Assembly: GCF_041260155.1 (NCBI RefSeq)
Contig: NC_091930.1
Location: forward strand, 35,448,070-35,512,069
DNA length: 64,000 nt
DNA from: Ptychodera flava
Taxonomy: Eukaryota > Hemichordata > Enteropneusta > Ptychoderidae
Direction of reading: 5' to 3'
A program made the translations under genes and the position numbers. The notes under the pieces were generated by a model, which ran no database searches, had not been told where the DNA came from, and saw only the letters and a list, made by a program, of their open reading frames with translations. This document shows, in pieces, positions 37,746-50,599 of this stretch (within the stretch, counting starts at the first letter, position 1; every line of letters starts with the position of its first letter).

Positions 37746-38264
37746 AAATTGCTAAAATCAAAATTAATCTGTTTTCCCATGTTATTTCAATGCTTTAAGA
37801 TATAAGGCTGAAATTTGTGTGAGTGAAAGCTGTCCTCAGGATCTTCCACAGTATGTTTCAGAATTTTTTACCTTCTAAAACAGTTTTTATGCAAGAAAAT
37901 CTTCCAGACAGGTGAATTTAACTGTAGTTGATTTCTTTAAAATTTTGCTAAAATAACGAAGCAAAAATAAAAAAAATTGAAACACACTTTTGAAGAGCGT
38001 TGTGTCAGCTTTTATTCCAGAAAGTTGAGTAAAATATTTTAAAGATATGAGACAAAACATAGAGAACGCCGATTCTTGAAAGGTTATGCAAATTACCTGT
38101 CACGTAATTGTTATGTAAATAATGGTGACACTGTTGTTATCAGAATGTTTCCCTTTGTCTAGGCTTTCAGAAAATGTACAATTTACGGGGGGTTTGGAGC
38201 TTATTAACCGCAAGAGAATTGTTAGATTGAAAAGGTCAATTTCTTATCTTGTCTTGTCTAATAT
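37746..38264. other. AT-rich DNA, no gene
   Basis: No conserved feature seen between the palindromic array and the fragment of the duplicated cassette. Confidence 0.5.
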
Positions 38265-38337
38265 TCAAGTTGGTGTCTCCTCCGTCGATCTTTTCATGTG
38301 AAAAGAAACACCTCATCATCTGACTAATCATGATGCT
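38265..38337. repeat. Fragment of the duplicated cassette
   Basis: ATTCAAG-TGGTGTC-CCTCCGTCGAT and the following AAAGAAACACCTCATCATCTGA match the cassette at 22818, 31868, 41852 and 45272. The LINE tail begins directly after it. Confidence 0.75.
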
Positions 38338-38340
38338 TTT

Positions 38341-38341
<1 letters not shown>

Positions 38342-38422
<81 letters not shown>
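38342..38422 (-). repeat. (ATT)n microsatellite, 3' tail of a LINE
   Basis: 81 bp of perfect ATT on +, which is AAT on -. It lies at the 3' end of the minus-strand LINE, where (TAA)n-type tails are usual. Confidence 0.95.
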
Positions 38423-38423
<1 letters not shown>

Positions 38424-40165
38424 CTTTATTTAACGAGGGTAGTATGATTTACAACATGAATTGTAATTTTCATCAGAGCCCTCTAAAATAAGTCCATTGT
38501 CATACAAAGGGAAAGCATACCTGAAAAGAGTATTAAATTTGGGACTTTTCGATAAATATACAGATTATAAATAAATATGCGAAACTAAAATGTAAGAAAG
38601 GTCCAAAAGACACAATCAATCCGAATCAGAGCCCTCTTCCATGAACTTAGCATACAGATAATTACGTAACTTAGATTTAAATGATAACAAATTTCACAGC
38701 TACGAACGGACGAGGGAATAGCGTTCCAAATTTTAACCGTTCGATAAGCGAATGATCTTTGACCCATAGCAGTTCTAAATGACGGCGTGTATAAATTATC
38801 ATGACTAGTGTTGCGCGTATTTAAATGATACATTTCTGTGAGAGGACGGAATAAATTACATAAATAGGAAGATGCATTACAGCAGTAGAATAAGTAATAC
38901 GAAAGTCTATTGGCAACCAATGGAGACTAGTGAAAACAATTCGAGAGGATACAGATGTTTCGACACCTAAAATAACCCTGCCAACTTTTTTCTGGAGTTT
39001 ATACAATTTCTGGAGATTTGTTTTGGAAGTGCTACCCCAGACAGTGCAACAATAATCGACTACAGAAAGAAATAACGCATTGTAAACTTAGAGTAGCACA
39101 TTTCTCTGAGTGAAAGGGCGCAGTTTTCGCAAAGTTCCAATTCTAATAGACATAGTCTTACATAGCTTATTAATGTGATCATCCCAACTTAAGATGTTGT
39201 CAATTTGCACACCTTGAAGTGTATGAGTAAAACCATTTACAATTGGAGTGTTGTTGATTTGAATAGTGAAAGGGGCATCAGAATCAGTAAAAAGCTTGAT
39301 TTTAGGACGTGATGCAACAACCATACATTTTGTTTAATGGTATTTATTGACATAGCATTGTTGGAAACCCAGTTTGAAACCGGTATAAGATCCTCATTCA
39401 AACTGAAGTTGACATTTTCTATGGTAGCCCCGGAAACACACATGGTCTGGTCATCTGCAAATATTTCCCAATTGCTCCCATTGAGACACAGTGGAAGATC
39501 ATTATGAAAATTAAAAACAGAAGTGGGACTCCACAAGTAACTGGTAACACGTCAGACTTTTCAGACATATAACTGACAAGCTAGTTTCTACTGGTCAGGT
39601 AGGAGCAGAACCAATTTAAAGATGACCCAGTTACACAATTAGTAAAAAGTTTCTTAAGCAACATGTCATGATCAACAAGATCGAAAGCTTTACACAAGTC
39701 TAAAAACATTAAGCCACTGTACAAACCATGATCCATATTGCTAAGAAGTTGGTCGGTTAACTTAAGCAGAGCAGTATGACGTTTACATGAGTGTAACTTT
39801 CTAAAACGAGTTTGATTTTCAACAATTAAGTTGTTACAGTGCAAAAATTGTACAAACTGTTGTAAACATGTTTCTCTAAAGTGTTTGATAGAATAGGTAA
39901 AAGAGAAATAGGCCTACAGTTGTTAATGTCACTTTTGAACCACACTATATATAAGAACAATCTTGGCACTTTTGAAGCAATCAGGAAAAATGCCATTGAT
40001 AATAGACATGTTGAAAATACTGGTGACAGAATCTGCTTTACAATTTGCAACAAGTTTTAAAAGTCTGGGAGATATATTGTCCCTTCCAGCAGATTTACTA
40101 TCATCCAATAGAGAAAGCCGCTCTTTTACAAAATTAACTGAGACAGGGGAATTTCAAAAGTAACA
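38342..40165 (-). mobile_element. 5'-truncated non-LTR retrotransposon (Jockey/CR1-like RT)
   Basis: Minus-strand RT of a LINE, broken into several frames. In order: a LLDDSKSAGRDNISPRLLK start, NNCRPISLLPILSNTLEKHV, LYSGLMFLDLCKAFDLVDH (catalytic Asp), ADDQTM (a form of the ADD box), the thumb HTLQGVQIDNILSWDDHI, and a C-terminal segment with TAMGQRSFAYRTVKIWNAIP. The endonuclease is missing, as in 5'-truncated insertions. The 3' end has TTAAATAAAGT and the (AAT)n tail. The 5' break abuts the start of duplication copy B at 40166. The clade is not certain. Confidence 0.85.
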
Positions 40166-42639
40166 GGGGTTACGAGCCAGTTCATGTGATAAAATATGAT
40201 ATCCTACTTAACATGGTATAATATAATGACTTTGTTGGTTTCATGTAAATAACCATGGAATGTATAATTTGATTTATATTCAAGAATATATGTGCAGAAC
40301 GCTCAACAGTTTTTAGCTTAGAGGAGTAAGAATTAAAGTCATGTCTTAAAAGACTTTGAGGCTATGCTCTGTATATTTCTCTCGGCGAACATTCGCAGGC
40401 TATTCACTGACATGTGAGATTGAGTGCCTTAACTACTGTGTTTTTCATCTTGCTATTATCTCCCCAATGATCTAACAGCTGCATGCGACTCTTCTGTATG
40501 AGTGCAATGTCATGACGTACAGAGTTTCCAAAATGATAGACGTTCTAGACTGCTGTGGAATTTACTCTTATGTATGTGTGTATGTAATCGACTGTGCCCA
40601 AAATATCATAGACTGATCTAATGGATACGAATTTTGTTGATATTAAATATTCATGAAGTGGGATGACGTTAAGGCTGGGCCTTTAAAAACGTTGCCAAGG
40701 CGGCATCTTATTTTCCCCAGGGATTTTTCAGTAAACTTTTGTACGTCGTCTTGATGGTGCATGATGTATATAATTCAGCAAAGGCGGGTCATGGAGTCGA
40801 CGCCGATAACAATAACTGTCATACCGACAATGTGTCCTACTCATTCATAATTGTTTTGGACCAGGGACATCACTTATTGATAGTTAATGCCCCGAAAACA
40901 TCGAAAGAATAGATAAAATAATTCAATCATTGTGAAAATTGACCTTATTTAAAATACGGTGTCTGAAAAATAAGTCATTCCGTGTTATTGCCAACACTTG
41001 ATTGTGCAGAATTGTCACTTGTGAAGATATGGATTGCATCATACTCGTCTTCGACTGGAATTCAATGCAACAAAGCTCCTAAAACTTTGGACCACCTTAT
41101 AAAGTGAGCGACAGCAGCATAAGTTTTTGGCTGGTGTCCTTGGCTTTTAATCAACATATATGACACAGATTTCTTCGTAGCTATGCTTTGGCAACATAAA
41201 AGGACGAAGATAGCATGAGTCCCGTACTATATGTGCTTGCTTTCACATGTGCTTTTATCCAATAATATTCGAAAAGGTGTCACCTCCGTCGATCTTTAAT
41301 GTGTGAAGAAAGCATTTCATTGTCTGAATATGATAAGGATGCTTGTTTTACTGTACGAAGAGAAGAATACACCTATCAAATTGATGAATTTTACAATTAT
41401 GACCCCTTCCGTCAGCGCATGCTCTGTTGTGTTAATTGGTGTTATCTGGAATTGTGTTGTGTATTTTTAGTCTGAACTCTCGAGGATATCACGATAATAC
41501 ACTGAGTGAGTTACAAACATGGTTAAACACTGCAGCTGTAATGTGTTTATTGCTTTTCAGTCAACGGCCCCAACTGTCCATCGCAGCACCTATTCAAGAA
41601 AGTCATATTAGCAACGAGATAGTTAAAATACACATTTACACAAGTTGACAAAATATTTATATCAAAATATCATTCTATTATTAACAGAAATGAAGATATA
41701 TTTCAAAAATGCTTATATCATGCTAATAAGACCCGCTTTTTATATACTTTACAATAATTTTGTCAACTAAAAAGTGGCCCACTTTCCCTAACCGTCCACT
41801 TACCTCACTTCCCGTATCCCCATTTCTCATTTTCAAAGTTTTCTCTAGTGATATTCAAGAGGGTGCCACCTCCGTCGATGTTTTATTGTGAAAAGAACAT
41901 ATCATAATCTGATAAATGAGGATGCCTATTTTACTATACATAAAGAGGAATACATCCATCATAGTAATGATATTTACAATGTATTTTCCAAAAAGCATTG
42001 CAAACATTTTACGTGGGTTGGTTTTTCTTTTTAATGATTATGAGAAGCACTCCATTGTCTGTTTATTCACGATGTGTTTTGTTGCAAGGAGAGTAGAACA
42101 CGTTCATTACATTATACATTTATCATTTGACATTTCTCCCCTTACATTATTTGGAAACTTTCGCATAGTCGACCACTGGTAATTTGAATGGTCTTAAAAA
42201 TATGACTTGTCGCCTTTTTTCAACTAAGAGAATGCAATTATGTCTCCGTTGCCTGCAATGAGCTCCAGGCACCACAATAAGAACTCACCTTCGGGCCTTG
42301 TTCCTCACAAAAACAACACCTATCATCCTCACAAGACTGACCGAGCAAACTTAGGAAATGGTTGCATCAAACACGTTTCCTTGCTTACACTACTCCAGAG
42401 CAGCTTAGGAGCCGCTACTATCAATGACCAAAACTTTGCAGATCCTTTGGGCGAATCCGTCAATGAAGGTATCGACGTCAGGGCTAGAATTTTCATAAAT
42501 CAATATCATTGATATCTGCACGTACGCGATGTCCTTTTCCAAGGCATGCTCAATACAGGACTTAGTAATGCCGAAAGGAATAGTGGGTGACGTAATTTGC
42601 AATATTTAGGAGCCCGTGCGCTGAACACAAGTATTTAAA

Positions 42640-42900
42640 AGATATAAAAACAGCTAAAAACTCAAAAAAACTACAATTACGAGGAAAACTTAGTAAAAAG
42701 ATGCGTCTTCAAACAACTTTTAAAAGACGTTACATTTCTGGCACAACGAATTTCTGAAGGCAGTGCATTCAAGAGCAAAGTAGCACATACCGAAAATGCT
42801 CTGACCGTAGGACTTATTAAAATAGCCGCGAGGAGGAGTAAACGCAATTTCTCAGAAGATCGCAGATTTCTTGACGGTACATACAGATCAATTGAACATC
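42640..42900 (-). mobile_element. LINE-type fragment in copy B
   Basis: Absent from copy A at the matching site. It has AAGATGCGTCTTCAAACAA and TTTCTGAAGGCAGTGCATTC, phrases typical of degenerate LINE or dispersed repeat ends. No intact domain, so low confidence in class and orientation. Confidence 0.4.
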
Positions 42901-45900
42901 TGAAATATGAGTAATACGGTAAGGCAGGTTAAATTTTCCTTAATAAGACACACTCAATCAACCGTGGTAGGGACATTTCTTACTGTTTCTTATTAAAGTT
43001 GTGAGAAAAAAATCTGTTATTTTGGCTTCATATCTTAATATCTTATGCAAGTTGTGTGACTTAAAGGATGATTTCAAATAATTTGCTAACCTTTATTGTC
43101 GAGTAATAAGCCACTTCCCCTACATATGTTGCGTGCACTGAGAGCTCCCAGCTACCCTCCACACTGTATCGTCAGGAAGTATTATTTGCACATTTTCTTA
43201 CAAGATACTTTTGTAATATCTTTCTAAGAGTTCACCTTTAAGGCACCACTTTCTATCAGTTTATTCTGCAAACCAGAGATACCAAATGCTAACTTACAGA
43301 AAATAATATGTTTAATCCGTCATGTGCCTTTCTCATGAGTCATATATCCCGCCAAAACTGCTTTATTTAAAGGGGAACTTTGACGGTAAGACAAAGCTTA
43401 TTCAGTACTAAAGCCAGTGAGACAGAGGTTATATGAAAGACAACTGGCAAGATGGGTCACAGTCAACACTTACCACAGGGACAAGTGGTAAGTCCCCTTG
43501 GGTGGGGAGGGGAGGGGGTTCTTTATGCAACGGTTTATTTTATTTATTTTATTAATTGATTGAGTCAACATCGCAGCCGTCCCTCACTGTATTATTGACA
43601 CAATCAGTTTATCCTCTGATACGGACAGCCGATTAGCAATGTTTACAATGTTTGCTCAGCAATTACAGGGGCGTGTAAAACAGGTTGGAGAGAAGATACA
43701 GACTTGTGTAGTAAAAACGCAGTCAGACGGTTTGGAGTCAGAAACTTATTTGAAAAGTGAAATCACTGTCGAAAATTATAAAATTACTTGTAATAATAAA
43801 GAAAGCAGAAAGCCGGTTTTAAGTTAATATCTTCATTTGAAATATCACAGTCAAAATTGATAAAATTAAATAAAAGAACCACACCCCTCCCCACCAAAGG
43901 GGACTTACTGCTTTCCCTTTGCCCTGACATTGCAAAATCGGCTGCAATCAACCAGAAATAACCCAGCATATACCAGCCAGGCCGAACAATATCTGTGCCT
44001 TAAGCCAAGTAAGCCTTCAACCAACTCGATTGACACTAATTTAGCGAGACCAGAATGAACTCGGCCTTAAAAGGAACTCGACAAATCATCTCTCTCGGCT
44101 AAAAATCAGTGTTGACACCAGTCAACATGGTCTACACCAATTTTCAATGCATTCGAAAACCAAGTCACACTGTCCCAATCGCTTTAGGAATAATTCATTC
44201 CTGAATGAAGTAGTATAGCCCTAAAGGAGATGGATAGTTATTGCTTGTTGCTCATGGATATCATCGTCGCTCGCCACTATTGTACACCAATATGACAATA
44301 TCGACTTTTATCCTGCTACCTGTAATGATGACCGGTAAATGACTGATTATCTCTTCAGCGTTGGTCGGATATAATATACCTTGTTTGGATGGGGAATAGC
44401 TCACCGCTTTTGCAGTCTTACCAAAATTGTATAGACATACCAGACTCATCAACAACCACAAATTCATCATTTTGCAATACATGATCCATAATTTATGTAA
44501 TTTCGATATAAGTTCATCTTGTTACAATACGAACTAGATAAACATTATTCACCTTTTAGAGTTTAAGTTTAGAAGGCTGATCGTTTATGCGCTGTATTTC
44601 CCCCTCATCGTCACGTTAACAGTATTTAAGCATGGGTACAATGTTGGCCAAAGTGATTCCAAACTTACGGTGATGTCACTGTGTGTGTTTTCCTCTAGTG
44701 GGGGTAAATGAATTCCCTTGAACCACGTAACATCAGTAAATGTCAGGGTTTTTATTTTTCGACGCATGGACGTGACTTCGTCACACTCAGCCTAAATGAC
44801 ATCGATCAGCTGATATGGAAACAGATAATATTAATGTGCTCAGTTAGCGGAGAACAGTAAAAAATAGTCCCATGAAATAATGGTCTCATAAATCTTTAAA
44901 CTATTGAGAAATCTTTAAATTACAGCATGAGGTGAATGTGTCATTCAAAGTTATCGCCGCGCATGGCTGAGTCGCATTCCTACTGACGAAGATGCGGGCC
45001 ACATCACACTCGCCTTTTACTCTATTGATGCGGTCCGTATCCTCATTGGTTGCAACCCGATCCAACAAAGCCGTGGTAACCTGAGATAACCTCATAAAGT
45101 TTATGACGGGCAGCAATTTAAATTGTTTGCTTATATCGTTGGCTTTTAATCAACAAATGTGACAAATATTTCTCCGTAACCACGACATGGCTACATAAAA
45201 AGGAGATCATAGTGTAGATCACACGAGTCCAATGCTCTATTTTCCAGCTTTGAAAAGTTTTCTCCCAGTGATATTCAAGAGGGTGCAACATCCGTCGATG
45301 TTTTACAGTGAAAAGAAACATTTCGTTATCTGATCAATCATAATGACATTTTTACTGACCCAAAGGAAGAATACATCAATCTACATTTACTATGTATATT
45401 CAAAATAACATTGTAAGCGATATTGTATGTGTGGGTGTACTTTTCTTTATTATTTCATTATGAAGTGAAGCATTCTATTTTATGATTAATCTTACATATT
45501 TTTTCAAGTTACCACTCGTTTAGACTGTTGAAAAACCGTTTGCATCATCGACCACTGAATGATGTAAAATTAAACGACTTGTCAGGGTCAATTTAACAAC
45601 GAGTAATGCAACTATGTCTTTGTTGCCTGCAATGAGCTCCTGGCACCAGAACTCAGCTTCAGGTCCTGTGTTTCCACAACAACACCAATCCGCCTCATAC
45701 GTCCAACCGAGCAAACTTATGGAATGGTTGCGTCAAACACCGCTACCTTGGTTAGAGTACTTAAAAGCAGTTTAAGAATCACCAATATCAATTACTACAA
45801 CTTTACAGATCCTTTCGCCGCCGGTCAATAAAGGTACCGACGATAGGACGTGAATTTTCAGCAGCTATTAAACCTTTATTCTAAATGCGTTGCGGGTTTC

Positions 45901-45992
45901 TTGGACATCCGCGTGCCTGTTTTGTGCTCACAAGGTTAAAATGTTGAAAAATCTTATTAACGTCTTCATCATTATACAACTCTACAGCGTTG

Positions 45993-46140
45993 GCAAAGGT
46001 CGCAGTCAGAAAAATTGTAACAACTTAGCTCGGTTATTAAACAAGATTGGGATTTGGCCCAGCGGTTTTGTCTGTGGCTTCTCCCCTAAGCGACTGGGAG
46101 CCGTACGTTTTGAGTCCGAACACGTTTGAGACCACCGTAT
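45993..46140 (+). mobile_element. Retroposon with a tRNA-like 3' end, copy 2 (5'-truncated)
   Basis: Starts around GGTCGCAGTCAG. Box A TGGCCCAGCGG is at 46055-46065 and a degraded box B AGTCCGAACAC near 46113. The 3' end, GAGACCACC then GTAT, matches copy 1. Confidence 0.65.
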
Positions 46141-47308
46141 CTAGTATCATTGACTTTCGTCTCCAAGGCATACGTACTAAAGGACTGGTGATGCCCCGAG
46201 GAAAAGTGGGGGACGTAATTTGGTAAGGCCTCTTACTATTGACGATTTTTTGCCAAAAGTTCATCTACTGCAACACCCTTTTCATTACACTTGAAAGAGG
46301 GCACAAATTACCATTCTTTTTGTTTCGTTGGTACCTTTGGACGCAGAGGCTGTACACCGTCTATTTACCTTCAGTCAATTAGAAACGAAAAGACCTACGT
46401 CAGCAAAGAATGAGACATGATTTTTACAGACACGATCATTCACCAACCGTTATCCTATGGCACGGGTAATGTTAAACCCTTTCCAATGGAACACAAGTAA
46501 CACTTAATAAATGGACTCTTCCAAGTCCATAGATTATATTTAAAATGTTGTGTTGTATAAATACTTGTTGGTACTGAATGCCTAAGGAGAAAACACTTTA
46601 TTTACTTATTTATTTATGTACTCATATTTATATTGGTTAGCTCCCTCAGTCACAAATGTACTGATTTCCAGCGAGGACCTGTGTGAAATAAAATAAAATT
46701 ATTATATTATCATACAAAAAGTTAAAGGGAATAAACGGCAAAAAGAATGAGCTTATTAAAATAGTCGCACGAATATTTAGGGAGATCGGCAACCACATTG
46801 AAAATAATTACGGGGTGTACGAATTATCTGTACGGAGAGAGTACCGGCAGTAATGTGTCTCAAGGGACAAGGTCATCGTATATGGCCAATTGTAAAGCTA
46901 TCGCTGTCTTGGTCATCTCAGAATTATACTCTGGTTTGCGAAAGCTTAAGAAAACGTGTTGTTTGACACATTTTGTTTTAGTTATGGAGCATTTGACAGA
47001 CGGAAAGAAGAATTTCAACTTTTTGTTATGCATATAGTTGTCGAATAGTTTTCACTCTCAGTATTCGTCTTTTCGAGAAAAGTAAGTAGGCCCATCAAAC
47101 TTTATGACATGAATAATTCATTTCATTGGAAGCTCTTGTGTTTATTTATACTACATTAATGATATTTTTTAGTAAATTTTTATCATCACTTAAAGCGAAT
47201 GTATATTTAAAGAATAATATTCATCACGATTTGAAAATGAAAGTGTGTAGGCGTTTAAGAGAAGCCAGAATTTTGTGAAGAATACAAAAGAAAAACCTTA
47301 TTAAATTC

Positions 47309-47315
47309 TGAGTCA
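47309..47315 (+). promoter_or_regulatory. Conserved AP-1-like site overlapping an E-box, copy B
   Basis: TGAGTCAGCTG at the same distance from the start codon as in copy A. Confidence 0.35.
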
Positions 47316-47388
47316 GCTGCACCGTCGCTCATAACTGCCAGGATGGCCGTCAAATGACTGTTCTCTTCTGCAAAGTTGTGCCACTGCA

Positions 47389-47403
47389 ATGCAAGAATCA
47401 TGA
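47389..47403 (+). promoter_or_regulatory. Four-codon upstream ORF overlapping the start, copy B
   Basis: ATGCAAGAATCATGA, identical to copy A although the bases just after it differ between the copies. Confidence 0.45.
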
Positions 47404-47460
47404 TAGACCCCGCCCTAATTATACTCTCCCTGCTTCTGTCCAGCTGTGAAGTCCATGCAA
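47400..47460 (+). CDS. Signal-peptide first exon of the pentraxin gene, copy B
   Basis: Twenty residues, MIDPALIILSLLLSSCEVHA, with a hydrophobic core and a likely cleavage site at the end. It leaves in phase 1 at GTAAGTAC. Joining its last base A to GT at 49669 gives Ser-Asp-Cys and runs straight into the pentraxin domain, so the join is well supported. Compared with copy A the N-terminal residues differ (Met-Ile-Asp-Pro against Met-Met-Ser-Ala) while the core is the same. Confidence 0.75.
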
Positions 47461-47549
47461 GTAAGTACATTTATACAAATTCACGTACAGAACATATGCG
47501 AGCAACATTTTGTTTTTGCTTTAAACGACTATCTTTTTGAAACAATTAA

Positions 47550-47892
47550 AGGGACAAAAGCTGTAAGTCGTGGCAGGTTTTTCAGTATTCTGCTTGTGTA
47601 TAACAACTACCGTGTCTGACCCTAATCCGTATGTCATGCTAAAATTTCGAATATACTTTTTGTCAACACAGCTTGTATGGGTGTAGTGATCATTGTTTAT
47701 TGTTAACAAATGAATTCTAGTCCAGACTTGGATACAATTTTCAACATTAACAATGGAGATTAGACGCATATAGGTTGTGGATATGCTAAATACTTGACAT
47801 TCAATTACAGTTTAGGGATTCAATGCAGAAAGTGTAGGGAAACCACAAAACAAACGTTCGGAAAAAAGTCAAAAGATACAGCTTATGGATCT
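47550..47892. mobile_element. Kolobok-like MITE in the pentraxin first intron
   Basis: Absent from copy A at the matching position. Flanked by TTAA (47546-47549 and 47893-47896). The ends share AAAG then AAGCTGTA in inverted orientation with mismatches. The left end, AAAGGGACAAAAGC, resembles the MITE at 2623. Confidence 0.6.
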
Positions 47893-48100
47893 TTAATTAA
47901 GGATGCAGGGGCAAGATATAATTTGTCTTGTAGCGGTATTTGCAGATAACCAGAGTCTAGAGTGAGAATTGTAGGCATTTGTGAGAACCAAGCACAACAG
48001 TACTATATCAGATTCTGATTCTCACCAGCAAGACTGATCAGTCGATTATGAAATTGTTAAGAATTCTCACCGTTCCCGAGGAAACAAATTCTCATTAGTA

Positions 48101-49668
48101 ATTTTACTGGATATTTTCCATTCACCGTGTCTGCTGAGAATATAGAAAAATTCTTGCCAGAAGTGAAATAAGGCTTTGCAGCAGCACTTTTCCCACTTTC
48201 GATACAGGTTCTTATTTGTAGATGTACCGTCGTCAAGGCTTGAACAGGGACAACGAAAACGTCTCTCTGATATGTCCTCGATTTGAACGGTTTAGGCCTC
48301 AGACCACACTGCAAAGAACCTTTTAACTTCAGTGAACAAACAAACGACGACGAGCCACTTAACATGATGCACGGTGGCTCCAAGGAGAAACTGAGCACAA
48401 CTGACTCAAACTGAAGCTCCCTGAATTTGCAATTGTTCACAGATAATTTGCTGCCCAGGAACAAGCCAATCTTTGTCCATAAAAGGAACTTGTTGGCGTG
48501 ACTATACATAATGATTAGATGCTTTAACTTAAAAAAGAAGTGCAGATAAGAGCTAGGAAGTTATGTCAAGCACATCTTTATCAGGGATGATCATTATGTT
48601 CCATTTGTGCAAAATTCACAGCGGATTAATACTTTATAAAACATCTCGGCAAAAAGACCTTGTTATCAATGAGATAAGAGTCAAAATTATACCGCAGCGT
48701 ATGTATATGCGTGGAGTGACATCGAGATCTTAACAGATGGTCCGTTGTCGATGAACTGTTATTCCATACCAGCGCTATATTCCAGTCTGCGTAGACATGG
48801 GCCGAATGTACAAAGTGTACCGCTGTACCGTTCCAAGCAGGACTACCCGGCATCTTAAAATGATGTTACCAGTCCAGCGCCGGTCTTTCACTTCAAAAGC
48901 GAAGACTGCTTTAATTTGTGATCAATGATTCCCGTTCTTCATCAATTGTGTACAGCTATACTCTTAACTCGCATTTCGGTCTCGTCTCAATTTCTCGTAG
49001 AGACAGTGCCAGTATATGACAAAATATTCGTCGGAAACTGTCAACGTTCATCAATCTATCCACCGCCAAGAACACGATCATTATGCAAGATCAGGAAGAT
49101 GCGTCCTGGGTTTTGAATACGAACACGAATGTAAACCCGTGCTATGACAAGCAAGGCGTGCAATTTTGAAACGGAAAGCACATTCGCAGTTGCCTGAAAG
49201 CCGGGATAATGTTGGATTTCCTCAAAGCAGTGAACGCGAAGGACGGCGTCATGCTTATTTGTCTGAATAATGTTCACCATTAGTGTTATTGAAATTTATC
49301 TGTACTATTTTGTTCTTGTTTAAAATCTACATGAGAAAAAAAATTTAATCGTTGTACTCCATTCTCGTTTTAGAAGCCTTTGTATAAAACATAATTGGGG
49401 AGAATGTTGAGTTTCGTTTCGTTTATTTGTAAATCTAAAAAATGTTCTTTTTTCTAGTTTTAACATTATACTTGAGTTAAAGAGTGTTGTTTTTCTGAAT
49501 CTTAAGGCGAAAAAATTGTATTCATATTTTCTAGACTATCCTCATAAAAGGTCACATTGAATAACATAAGAGTAAGATAAAATGAAATGAAATGTAAAAA
49601 AAAAAATTGCAGAGAAAATGAATAAAAATAATGTATTGAAATTTATTCCAAACCTCGTTCTTTTACAG
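48101..49668 (+). other. Rest of the first intron of the pentraxin gene
   Basis: No exon recognised. A 150-codon minus ORF (48057-48509) and other short ORFs on both strands show no known domain. The intron ends with an AT-rich tract and the acceptor TTCTTTTACAG. Confidence 0.5.
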
Positions 49669-50263
49669 GTGATTGCGTTGTAGCTGAATTCAAAGGTACA
49701 GACGGTGAACTTAGCCCTCGCGAGACTGAACCTTTTCTGAGCAATCTTAGATCTATGACTGCATGCATATGGATGAAAAACATGCGTATATAACGTCACC
49801 CGAAGGGGAACGTTATTATCTTACGCAGTAACTAATCAAAGTGAAGAATTTGTCATAAATTACAATGCAACATCAATGTGTACGGTGATCAAAGGACACA
49901 GCAAGCAAATAGCACTGAATGTTGCTGATTGTACATGGCACCACGTTTGCTTGACATGGACCTCCCAAAACGGTGACTGGAAGTTCTATCATGACGGTGT
50001 CCGTTTCACGGAGAGTACGGATATAGGGAAAGGTCAGAATTTGACAGGTGGAGGCGGGCTAGTGTTGGGTCAGAAATTACGCAGCTTTGGTGGTGAATTT
50101 GTGCCAGAGGAAGCATTCTGCGGAAGTTTAGCAGAATTCAACATTTGGTCAATTAATAAAGATGATGACGAAGCATATGCGATAAAAAATGATCGTGGAA
50201 TAACAGCAAACTTGTTTACTTGGAACAAACCACGTGGTCTGTTGATAAAGGGACATGTATATC
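49669..50263 (+). CDS. Pentraxin (LamG-like) domain exon, one-base frameshift
   Basis: 595 bp, enough for a whole pentraxin domain of about 200 residues. Landmarks: DCVVAEFKGTDGEL start, the first conserved Cys in TACIWMK, the pentraxin signature HVCLTWTS (fits HxCx[ST]Wx[ST]), GGLVLGQ, GGEF, AFCGSLAEFNIW and NLFTWNKPRG. The second disulfide Cys is in the signature. One extra base near 49782-49790 splits the frame; no other lesion. The Gln-Asp calcium-ligand stretch after LGQ in classical pentraxins is replaced by KLR, so calcium-dependent ligand binding may be lost. It leaves in phase 2 at ATC|GTAAGT. If unspliced, translation would stop at 50347. The product is secreted, perhaps in innate immunity or matrix. 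Confidence 0.85.
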
Positions 50264-50599
50264 GTAAGTATAGACGTATTAGAGATGTTGAGATTTCACC
50301 CGTAGCGAAAACCCAACGCAGCAGGCTTACTCGTCAGGTTTTTCACTGATTCGGATTTAGTTGTGCCGATTCACACACCTGACTCACATTGTCGCATTGA
50401 GTGACGATTTTGCTCTATTATCTTGTTTATTGAACACAGAGACAAAGACTTAAAATACTGAAATGTTAATTTGTTTTCGAACAACTTTACAAAGCCATGG
50501 CGGTACAACAAACGATAAAGTCTGCCGTCGTCTGCGAATTTGCACTGTACTTGCTCTATTCAGAGCATCTATATATCCTTTTCTTAACCTAAACTGTCT
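50264..50599 (+). other. Sequence after the pentraxin exon
   Basis: GTAAGT donor, then read-through of 28 codons to a stop at 50347-50349. No next exon is seen before the satellite. Either the intron continues beyond the window or the gene ends here. Confidence 0.4.

Larger units (their letters stand above)
40166..48100. repeat. Segmental duplication copy B
   Basis: About 7.9 kb that parallels copy A in order. It lacks the LTR element, the copy 1 tRNA-tailed retroposon and the 5.5 kb TIR element, but has its own LINE fragment (42.64 kb), a copy of the tRNA-tailed retroposon (46.0 kb) and a MITE (47.55 kb). Within it, the stretch 41820-42500 is itself related to 45240-45760, so the unit arose from older internal duplication. 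No conserved reading frame apart from the signal-peptide exon. Confidence 0.85.

Noticed and set aside
48057..48509. 150-codon minus ORF in the pentraxin intron
   Set aside because: Composition is plausible but no motif is recognised, and no neighbouring exons or splice sites support it.
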